NCBI GenBank assembly: GCA_030636485.1
Contig: DAOVWV010000147.1
Span: 1 to 5,230, forward strand
Direction of reading: 5' to 3'
Length of the DNA stretch: 5,230 nucleotides
Source of the DNA: Methyloprofundus sp.
GTDB taxonomy: Bacteria; Pseudomonadota; Gammaproteobacteria; Methylococcales; Methylomonadaceae
The position numbers and the translations under genes were made by a program. Within the stretch, counting starts at the first letter, position 1. Every line of letters starts with the position of its first letter. Under the pieces are notes generated by a model. The model was not told the origin of the DNA and made no database searches. It saw nothing but the letters and a program-made list of their open reading frames with translations. Shown here piece after piece: positions 1 through 5,230 of this stretch.

Positions 1-7
1 ACTATAT

Positions 8-13
8 CTCCTT
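8..13 (-). promoter_or_regulatory. Ribosome binding site of a leftward gene starting off the window
   Basis: Read on the minus strand, these bases are AAGGAG, preceded by further A residues and followed by ATATAGT up to the window edge. That leaves at least 7 bases before any start codon, which is normal Shine-Dalgarno spacing. The start codon of a leftward gene is therefore expected within the first few bases beyond position 1. The gene itself cannot be identified from this window. Confidence 0.55.
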
Positions 14-142
14 TTTAAAACATAACAGTCCATCAAAAAACACACTAAATTCTACCTATATCCACCTTAACGCTTTCTTACGCCGAATTCAGCCAACAAA
101 AAAAACACCTCTAGAATTCCAACTAATTCGCTTTTGTGCTAC

Positions 143-169
143 ATTATAGCTATCTTCTTTTATTGTCAA
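143..169 (-). promoter_or_regulatory. Sigma70-like promoter for the leftward gene
   Basis: On the minus strand TTGACA (169 to 164) is followed by TATAAT (148 to 143), both perfect matches to the sigma70 consensus. The spacer is 15 bp, two shorter than the optimum of 17, which would weaken it or make it depend on an activator. There is no TGn extended -10 element. Transcription would start near 136, giving a leader of about 135 nt before the predicted start codon beyond the left edge. The match is by eye, in AT-rich DNA where chance hits are common, but the pairing with the ribosome binding site at 8-13 supports it. Confidence 0.5.
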
Positions 170-223
170 ATAAATTTCAGACTATTCTATTGGAAAACCA
201 AAGCCCCCTGCCTCACTTCCCAA

Positions 224-233
224 AATCTAGATT
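224..233. repeat. 10-base perfect palindrome AATCTAGATT
   Basis: The sequence AATCTAGATT equals its own reverse complement, and the symmetry stops at both flanks. It lies between the two divergent promoters, where a repressor or activator site would be expected. It is short and AT-rich, so chance is a real possibility, and no known regulator consensus is recognised. Confidence 0.3.
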
Positions 234-306
234 AGTTGAGCTCTCCCTATAAAGAGAGTACTATCACAGAAAAGCCATTGTGCTTAATTTCCCAATAAAC
301 CCTTGA

Positions 307-339
307 TTTCCTTACACACCAAACCACCCTGTAAGGAAA
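307..339. repeat. 10-bp perfect inverted repeat upstream of the operon promoter
   Basis: The arm TTTCCTTACA (307-316) is exactly the reverse complement of TGTAAGGAAA (330-339), with 13 bases between. No T tract follows on either strand, so it does not look like an intrinsic terminator. The arms are 23 bp apart centre to centre, roughly two helical turns. The dyad lies about 20 bp upstream of the predicted -35 box, so its centre is near -71 relative to the predicted start. That position suits an activator or a dimeric regulator site, but no known operator is recognised. Confidence 0.45.
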
Positions 340-358
340 CAAAACACATTCCGACTTA

Positions 359-387
359 TTGACAAGACTGATAGACGTTTCGCTAAT
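359..387 (+). promoter_or_regulatory. Sigma70-like promoter for the acyltransferase-thiolase-dehydrogenase operon
   Basis: TTGACA at 359-364 is a perfect -35 hexamer. GCTAAT at 382-387 matches the -10 consensus at four of six positions, with an ideal 17-bp spacer. Transcription would begin near 394, leaving a leader of roughly 44 nt before the ATG at 438. An alternative -10, TCTAAT at 387-392, would need a 22-bp spacer and is unlikely. No other plausible plus-strand promoter was seen closer to the gene. Confidence 0.5.
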
Positions 388-424
388 CTAATACTCAACC
401 GTGCTCTTTAGCATCATTTCCTGA

Positions 425-436
425 GAAGAAGGTGAC
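425..436 (+). promoter_or_regulatory. Ribosome binding site that fixes the start of the first gene at 438
   Basis: The run AGAAGGTGACC before the ATG at 438 closely follows the full anti-Shine-Dalgarno complement AGGAGGTGATC, differing by two bases and in the correct register. An in-frame GTG at 432 lies inside this element and has no separate ribosome binding site of its own, so ATG 438 is preferred. The first in-frame stop upstream is TAA at 384-386. Confidence 0.75.
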
Positions 437-437
437 C

Positions 438-2777
438 ATGAAACAAACACGTTATCCTAACGACTGGCCTGATATAAACGTAGGGCTATACAACCATTCG
501 GTGAAGCTGTTTAGTGGTGTCAAAAAACTGCTCAGTGTCAATCTGGAATTGCATGCTGATACCCAACCCTTGCAGGGTGATATTTTCCTGTTCAACCATT
601 TCTCCCGCTTCGAAACCTTTATTCCCCAATTCCTGATTTTCGAAAAAACCGGGGCTTTTAGTTGCGCGATTGCTTCAGGGGAGTTCTTTAATGAAAGCAA
701 TGTGCTTTCAAATTATCTGAAAGAAGTGGGGGTTTATCCGCATGATCACCCGCGTTTATTTGCCATATTGGCAGGACAGATATTGCGCGGGCGTAAGGTC
801 ATTATCTTTCCGGAAGGCGGTATGGTCAAAGACCGACGGGTTATTGATAAACAAGGCCACTACAGCATTTATTCCCGTATGACCGGTGGCAGGCGTAAAC
901 ACCATACTGGGCCTGCCGTTTTGGGTCAGGGGGTCGAGGCGTTGAAAGCGGCGATTCGCTATGCTTTTGAAAAAAAACAAGTTGATCGTCTGCAACACTG
1001 GCAGGAGCTCTTGCAATTTGAAAATATGGATGACCTGATGGTGACTGCACTGAAACCGACACTGATTGTACCCGCCAATATTACTTTTTACCCGATTCGT
1101 TCTTCAGAAAACCTGCTCTTTAAAAGTGTGGAAATGTTTTCTAATGGTTTGAGTCTACGTCAGTCAGAAGAACTCTTGATCGAAAGTAATATCATGCTCA
1201 AAAATACGGACATGGATATTCGTATGGGAGACCCCGTTAACCCTTGTTGTCACTGGGGATTGGGCACTCATTACATGATGGATAAGGTGGCACCGAATAT
1301 ACATCAACTCGATGATGTCTTCAAACTTCACAGCTCCCCCAGAAACTGGAAAGAGCGTCTGCTAGGACATTTTTTTATTAGTAATGCGCAATGCTCACGC
1401 AATCAGTATATGCAGAAAATCTATGCCAATGTGACGGTAAACCTGAGTCATCTGGCTTCCACACTGATTATGAGTCTAATCGATGAGCAGCGTCAGCATA
1501 TCGAAAAAAGCCGCTTTTACACGGTACTGTATATCACGATTAAAACCTTGCAAAAAAGTACCCGTATTCATTTACACCGCAGTCTCTTAAATCCCGCCGA
1601 TTATGGCGACTTAATTTATGGTGAAAACAGCCGTTTTGAGCATTTTATTTGCATCGCCAAAGAGGCAAAGCTGATTAGAGAGCAGGATGGATGCTATCAT
1701 TTTTTAGCCAAACTCTGCGCTGACCATGACTTCGATCAGATTCGCCTGGAAAACCCGATTGCCGTGTATAACAACGAGGTCGAGCCTTTGTATAGCATAC
1801 GTAAACACTTGCTGGCGGCAGACCTTAATTACCAGACAATAGACCCTTATCAACTGGCTTCCTGGCATCTTGAAGACGAACATCTGAGCCTTGGCTTTGA
1901 GCAGCAACAGTACAGTGACCAACTCAGCAGTGAGATAGGCGAGCAGGAAACAATGACCGCTGATCCCTCGCCTTTTTTTATTCAACCCAAACAAGCCAAT
2001 GGCATCGGTATCCTATTGATACACGGGCTACTGGCCAGCCCCGCCGAGCTGCGGGAATATGGCCATTACCTTGCCCAGCAGGGATTTACCGTATTGGGGA
2101 TAAGAATTCAGGGGCATGGTACGTCGCCCTATGCCTTGCGTGACCTAAACTTTGAACAATGGTTTCAAAGTGTGCAAAGAGGCTTTAACATTCTCAAAAT
2201 ACATTGCCCTAAACTGTTTGTTATCGGCTTTTCAACCGGGGGTGCGTTGGCACTTAAACTGGCGGCAGAAAACCCGGATGCAATACTCGGGGTTATTCCC
2301 GTGTCGGTTCCCATAAAATTTGTTAATTCTTCCTTTATGCTGGTGCCTTTATTGCATGGCACCAATACTTTTGTAAACTGGGTTTCTTCCTTTGAAGGTG
2401 TCAAACCCTTTATTGAGAATATCCCCGAACATCCTGATATTAATTACCACAATACGCCGATTAGAGCCTTGTACGAATTGCGCCTTTTAATTCAGCAGTT
2501 AGACACGCTATTACCCGAGATCAAAACACCGACACTCTTATGTTACGCAGATCAGGATCCCATTGTATCACTGCAAAGTGCCGATTTCGTCCTGAACAAG
2601 CTGGGTGCAACAGACAAGAAATTACATATTATAGAATCCGAGCGGCACGGTATTTTAATGGAAAATATTGGCCAGTTATGGGGCGTTATTGATACCTTTT
2701 TAAATCAACAAAGTCACTCTCTTGAAGGCGTGGATAAGCCGCCACAAGCGATACTATCACAGGAGATAAGACCATGA
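438..2777 (+). CDS. PlsC/GPAT-like acyltransferase fused to an alpha/beta hydrolase
   Basis: This 779-residue protein joins two catalytic units. Residues about 40-260 resemble the glycerolipid acyltransferase fold. Motif I is NHFSRFE (N53, H54, E59), with Glu where NHX4D has Asp; motif III is FPEGG (124-128); a proline-containing motif IV-like stretch, IVPANITFYPIR, lies near 210-221. Residues about 265-490 are a largely helical middle region without a domain I can name; it ends near a segment reading ENPIAVYNNEVEPL, which vaguely recalls the C-terminal part of PlsB-like proteins. Residues about 520-760 form an alpha/beta hydrolase resembling Est30-type carboxylesterases and monoacylglycerol lipases: oxyanion HG (529-530), nucleophile elbow GFSTG with S599, probable acid D707 in QDPIV, and H737 in ERHG. 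No signal peptide or clear membrane span is seen, so a cytoplasmic or membrane-associated location is likely. Its stop overlaps the thiolase start. It probably transfers acyl groups to or from a lipid and hydrolyses an ester; the substrates are unknown. Confidence 0.88.
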   Translation: MKQTRYPNDWPDINVGLYNHSVKLFSGVKKLLSVNLELHADTQPLQGDIFLFNHFSRFETFIPQFLIFEKTGAFSCAIASGEFFNESNVLSNYLKEVGVYPHDHPRLFAILAGQILRGRKVIIFPEGGMVKDRRVIDKQGHYSIYSRMTGGRRKHHTGPAVLGQGVEALKAAIRYAFEKKQVDRLQHWQELLQFENMDDLMVTALKPTLIVPANITFYPIRSSENLLFKSVEMFSNGLSLRQSEELLIESNIMLKNTDMDIRMGDPVNPCCHWGLGTHYMMDKVAPNIHQLDDVFKLHSSPRNWKERLLGHFFISNAQCSRNQYMQKIYANVTVNLSHLASTLIMSLIDEQRQHIEKSRFYTVLYITIKTLQKSTRIHLHRSLLNPADYGDLIYGENSRFEHFICIAKEAKLIREQDGCYHFLAKLCADHDFDQIRLENPIAVYNNEVEPLYSIRKHLLAADLNYQTIDPYQLASWHLEDEHLSLGFEQQQYSDQLSSEIGEQETMTADPSPFFIQPKQANGIGILLIHGLLASPAELREYGHYLAQQGFTVLGIRIQGHGTSPYALRDLNFEQWFQSVQRGFNILKIHCPKLFVIGFSTGGALALKLAAENPDAILGVIPVSVPIKFVNSSFMLVPLLHGTNTFVNWVSSFEGVKPFIENIPEHPDINYHNTPIRALYELRLLIQQLDTLLPEIKTPTLLCYADQDPIVSLQSADFVLNKLGATDKKLHIIESERHGILMENIGQLWGVIDTFLNQQSHSLEGVDKPPQAILSQEIRP
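2761..2765 (+). promoter_or_regulatory. Ribosome binding site of the thiolase gene
   Basis: AGGAG lies inside the last codons of the upstream gene, 8 bases before the ATG at 2774. With the ATGA overlap at 2774-2777, it allows ribosomes finishing the first gene to restart on the second. Confidence 0.75.
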
Positions 2778-3916
2778 AAAACGTCGTTATTGCAGCATAC
2801 GCCAGATCTCCCTTTACGCTGGCGAATAAAGGTTCCCTAAAAAGTGTCAGGGCGGATGATTTGACTGCGCAGGTGGTTAAAGCGTTGATTGCTAAAACCG
2901 GGGTTAATCCCAATGATATTGAAGATTTGATGCTGGGCTGTGCGTTCCCTGAAGGAGAGCAAGGTATGAATATGGCTCGCCTGGTGGTCTATTTAGCAGA
3001 ATTGCCGCTAAGTATCGCCGGGGTGACTATTAACCGTTTCTGTGGCTCGTCTATGCAGGCCATACACTTCGCGGCGGGAGCTATCCAGATGAATGCCGGT
3101 GAAGCCTTTATTTGTGCCGGTGTGGAATCAATGAGCCGGGTGCCGATGGGGGGATTCAACTATTTACCTAATCCAGAACTGTATCAGCACTATCCGCAAG
3201 CCTATATCAATATGGGGGATACGGCTGAAAACCTGGCCAATAAATATCAAATTTCCCGTGTCGATCAGGAAGCCTTTGCATTGCTGAGTCAACAAAAGGC
3301 CTACGCCGCGCAACAGCAAGGACTATTGAGCGATGAAATTATCCCGATAGTCACGCGCAAAGGAGAGCGGGTAGAGGCGGATGCTTGCTTACGCCCTGAT
3401 TCTACCGCTGCCGCAATGGCAGAATTAAAACCCGCTTTTTTAACCCAGGGCAGTGTGACAGCCGCCACGTCCTCACCGCTGACTGACGGAGCGGCGGCGG
3501 TACTGGTTTGCAGTGAGAAATATGCGGATGTGCATGGTCTGGATAAAATGGCGCGTATTAAATCTATCGCGGTGTCTGCCTGCCAGCCAGAAATTATGGG
3601 CATAGGGCCCGTGGAGGCCACCCAAAAAGCATTGCAACGGGCGGGTTTGGCGCTGTCAGATATGGATATTGTTGAACTGAATGAAGCATTTGCTGCGCAA
3701 AGTATCGCGGTATTACAGGAGCTGCCTATTGCGCCTGAAAAACTCAATATTGATGGCGGTGCAATTGCCTTGGGGCACCCCTTAGGCGCAACGGGCGCAA
3801 GAATCACCGGCAAGGCGGCGAGCCTTTTATTACGCGAGAACAAACAATTTGCTTTGGCAACGCAATGTATTGGTGGCGGCCAGGGTATTGCTACCATTCT
3901 GGAGGCAATCTCATGA
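2774..3916 (+). CDS. fadA: Acetyl-CoA acyltransferase (3-ketoacyl-CoA thiolase), FadA-like
   Basis: This enzyme cleaves 3-ketoacyl-CoA with CoA to acetyl-CoA and a chain-shortened acyl-CoA, the last step of beta-oxidation. At 380 residues it has the normal length for the family (E. coli FadA is 387). The nucleophilic cysteine is C90 in NRFCGSSMQA. NEAFAAQ starts at 303, the catalytic histidine is H335 in ALGHPLGATGAR, and the second cysteine is C365 in CIGGGQG. The segment VTAATSSPLTDGAAAV (228-243) resembles the FadA version VTAGTSSALSDGAAA, rather than the AGNxS form of many acetoacetyl-CoA thiolases. This supports a degradative thiolase over a biosynthetic one. The start overlaps the previous stop as ATGA and its own stop overlaps the next start in the same way, so it is the middle member of a coupled operon. 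All catalytic residues are present and there is no sign of decay. Chain-length preference cannot be read from the sequence. Confidence 0.95.
   Translation: MKNVVIAAYARSPFTLANKGSLKSVRADDLTAQVVKALIAKTGVNPNDIEDLMLGCAFPEGEQGMNMARLVVYLAELPLSIAGVTINRFCGSSMQAIHFAAGAIQMNAGEAFICAGVESMSRVPMGGFNYLPNPELYQHYPQAYINMGDTAENLANKYQISRVDQEAFALLSQQKAYAAQQQGLLSDEIIPIVTRKGERVEADACLRPDSTAAAMAELKPAFLTQGSVTAATSSPLTDGAAAVLVCSEKYADVHGLDKMARIKSIAVSACQPEIMGIGPVEATQKALQRAGLALSDMDIVELNEAFAAQSIAVLQELPIAPEKLNIDGGAIALGHPLGATGARITGKAASLLLRENKQFALATQCIGGGQGIATILEAIS
3901..3905 (+). promoter_or_regulatory. Ribosome binding site of the dehydrogenase gene
   Basis: GGAGG lies within the 3' end of the thiolase gene, 7 bases before the ATG at 3913. 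The spacing is optimal and the site supports both independent initiation and coupling through the ATGA overlap. Confidence 0.75.
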
Positions 3917-5230
3917 ACATTAATACAGTGGCCGTTATCGGTGCGGGAGTGATGGGTAGCGGCATTGCAGCACATATTGCCAATGCGGGCATTGCGGTTT
4001 ATTTATTGGATATAGTGCCTAAGGATGCGAGTGAGCGTAATGTCATTGCAGCCAGTGCACTGGCAAAAATGCTAAAGGCTCACCCTTCGCCTTTTATGCA
4101 CCCTAATAATGCGCGCTTGATCACCGTGGGCAATATTGAAGATGATTTACATACCTTAGCAGAGGTTGACTGGGTGATTGAGGCGGTGATCGAGAATCCG
4201 GGGATCAAGCAAGCGTTATACAAAAAGCTGGAGAATATCTGTGGATCTGACACGCTGATTTCCTCGAATACCTCAACCCTGCCTCTGAGTATATTGACCG
4301 CTGAGCGAACAGACAGCTTCAAGCGGCGCTTTATGATTACCCACTTTTTCAATCCACCGCGTTACATGCGCCTGTTAGAATTAGTTGTGCCACCGGAACT
4401 GGATCAAAAACTGTTTAATGCGCTGCGCCGCTTTGCAGATATTAATTTAGGCAAAGGCTGTGTGCTGTGTAAAGACACACCTGGATTTATCGCCAACCGC
4501 ATCGGTACCTTATGGATGCAAACAGCGGTACGCGAAGCCATTGCACTGCATTTAAGCGTAGAGCAATGCGATGCCGCCCTAAGTCTGTTTGGCATTCCGA
4601 AAACCGGGGTGTTTGGTTTGCTGGACTTAATCGGTTTAGATTTGATGCCGCATGTACTGAATAATTTCAAACAGGCCTTACACCCCAGTGACCCTCTGTA
4701 TGTCATTGCAGAAGTACCGCAACTATTGCAAACCATGATGGCAGCAGGCTATACCGGGCGTAAAGGCAAAGGTGGTTTTTATCGCCTGCAACCCGATAGT
4801 AAAGCAAAGATCAAACAGGCCATTGATTTACAACAGGGGGAGTACCGCCTCAGTGAGCGTTTTAAAGTCGAAGGTGTCACCCATAAACCAGCCGATTTAC
4901 GTGCCTTTCTTGATAAAGAGGATGCCTTAAGTCAATACGTCTGGCGGGTATGGTCGGCAACGCTGACTTATGCCGCAGATTTAATCCCTGAAATAGCCGA
5001 TGATATTGATGCGCTTGATAGCGCCATGCGGCTAGGCTATAACTGGCGCTATGGCCCGCTAGAGCTATTGGATCGTTTAGGTATCGAATGGTTTACCGAG
5101 AAACTGGCGCAAGAGCAACGTCCTATACCGCAGATATTAACAAATCAGGACAGCCTGTATCGTACCGACGCGGGTATTGCGCAATATAGAGATGCTGCGC
5201 TGAACTATTTTCCGATACATCGTGCCGAGG
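3913..5230 (+). CDS. 3-hydroxyacyl-CoA dehydrogenase, FadN-like, N-terminal part (runs off the right edge)
   Basis: The first 439 codons are present and open to the window end. This part oxidises 3-hydroxyacyl-CoA to 3-ketoacyl-CoA with NAD. The dinucleotide-binding loop is GAGVMGSG (10-17). The active-site region contains SSNTSTLP (117-124), H144 in THFFNP with its partner E156 in LLELV, and DTPGFIANRIG (188-198). The first dehydrogenase C-terminal domain includes GYTGRKGKGGFY (279-290). A second, shorter copy follows at about 340-400, with IPEIADDIDALDSAM and YGPLELLDRLG, as in B. subtilis FadN. In that family an enoyl-CoA hydratase domain follows, making about 770-800 residues, so some 330-360 residues are expected beyond the edge. 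The domain order is the reverse of E. coli FadB, in which the hydratase comes first. Its ATG overlaps the thiolase stop. A single-function dehydrogenase is the alternative, but the second C-terminal-type segment argues for the FadN architecture. Confidence 0.9.
   Translation, partial: MNINTVAVIGAGVMGSGIAAHIANAGIAVYLLDIVPKDASERNVIAASALAKMLKAHPSPFMHPNNARLITVGNIEDDLHTLAEVDWVIEAVIENPGIKQALYKKLENICGSDTLISSNTSTLPLSILTAERTDSFKRRFMITHFFNPPRYMRLLELVVPPELDQKLFNALRRFADINLGKGCVLCKDTPGFIANRIGTLWMQTAVREAIALHLSVEQCDAALSLFGIPKTGVFGLLDLIGLDLMPHVLNNFKQALHPSDPLYVIAEVPQLLQTMMAAGYTGRKGKGGFYRLQPDSKAKIKQAIDLQQGEYRLSERFKVEGVTHKPADLRAFLDKEDALSQYVWRVWSATLTYAADLIPEIADDIDALDSAMRLGYNWRYGPLELLDRLGIEWFTEKLAQEQRPIPQILTNQDSLYRTDAGIAQYRDAALNYFPIHRAE

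Larger units (their letters stand above)
1..437. other. AT-rich divergent intergenic control region
   Basis: This stretch carries no convincing complete gene on either strand. It is clearly richer in A and T than the genes to its right and has many short homopolymer runs, for example eight A at 98-105. It holds promoter-like hexamers pointing both ways, a leftward ribosome binding site at the left edge, a 10-base palindrome and a 10-bp inverted repeat, each listed separately. The best reading is a shared control region between a leftward gene outside the window and the rightward operon. The segments 170-223 and 234-306 contain nothing else I can support. Confidence 0.7.

Noticed and set aside
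1..33. A minus-strand ATG at 33-31 with 11 open codons reaching the left edge
   Set aside because: No ribosome binding site precedes it, and it reads through the strong AAGGAG element at 8-13, which better suits a start just outside the window. It cannot be fully excluded without the left-hand sequence.
98..105. Eight A residues, giving a T tract on the minus strand that could suggest a terminator
   Set aside because: No stable hairpin lies immediately upstream of the T tract on the minus strand.
190..201. TTGG-AAAA-CCAA mini-hairpin
   Set aside because: The stem is only 4 bp and has no functional context.
241..258. CTCTC/GAGAG inverted repeat with an 8-base loop
   Set aside because: A 5-bp stem in AT-rich DNA is expected by chance, and no T tract follows.
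970..977. Run of eight A within the acyltransferase domain as a possible slippage or phase-variation site
   Set aside because: The frame is intact on both sides, the run is short, and it encodes ordinary Glu-Lys-Lys codons.
452..1062. Three overlapping minus-strand frames of 73-86 codons opposite the acyltransferase domain
   Set aside because: They overlap each other and a clearly coding plus-strand gene, and none shows a recognisable motif.
1704..2913. Minus-strand frames of 75-96 codons opposite the hydrolase domain and the thiolase start
   Set aside because: They are short, lack motifs and lie wholly opposite well-supported genes.
3301..3975. A 224-codon open frame on the minus strand opposite the thiolase and the start of the dehydrogenase
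   Set aside because: It lies opposite conserved thiolase motifs, its translation resembles no family I know and is rich in Ala, Ser and Cys as expected of an antisense shadow, and no ribosome binding site precedes its start.
4080..4736. Minus-strand frames of 90 and 110 codons opposite the dehydrogenase
   Set aside because: They oppose conserved dehydrogenase motifs such as THFFNP and DTPGF and have no family resemblance.

Overview
The window holds the first part of a rightward three-gene operon, preceded by about 437 bases of AT-rich non-coding DNA. The gene content is fatty acid beta-oxidation, led by an unusual fusion of a glycerolipid-type acyltransferase with an alpha/beta hydrolase. 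Moderate GC in the genes, canonical GGAGG-type ribosome binding sites, sigma70-like promoter hexamers and the protein families all fit a proteobacterium, most likely a gammaproteobacterium. No genus can be named from this sequence alone.

Layout. Bases 1-437 appear to be a divergent control region. On the minus strand there is a TTGACA/TATAAT pair (143-169) and, near the left edge, an AAGGAG ribosome binding site (8-13). Together they predict a leftward gene starting just outside the window. On the plus strand a TTGACA/GCTAAT pair (359-387) should drive the operon. Between the two promoters lie a 10-base palindrome (224-233) and a perfect 10-bp inverted repeat (307-339), both candidate regulator sites.

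The operon has three genes. The first (438-2777, 779 aa) is the acyltransferase/hydrolase fusion. The second (2774-3916, 380 aa) is a FadA-like thiolase with all its catalytic residues. The third (3913 to past the right edge) is the N-terminal part of a 3-hydroxyacyl-CoA dehydrogenase with FadN-like architecture, meaning dehydrogenase first and an expected enoyl-CoA hydratase domain after it. Both junctions are 4-base ATGA overlaps with a good ribosome binding site inside the upstream gene, so the three proteins are probably made together by coupled translation.

How they may work together. The thiolase and the dehydrogenase/hydratase would supply the last three steps of the beta-oxidation cycle. 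The fusion protein could release fatty acids from an ester lipid through its hydrolase domain, re-esterify acyl groups through its acyltransferase domain, or do both. That link is inference from gene order. The fusion, with its roughly 220-residue middle region of unclear function, is the least ordinary item here. I saw no CRISPR array, mobile element, tRNA or rRNA.
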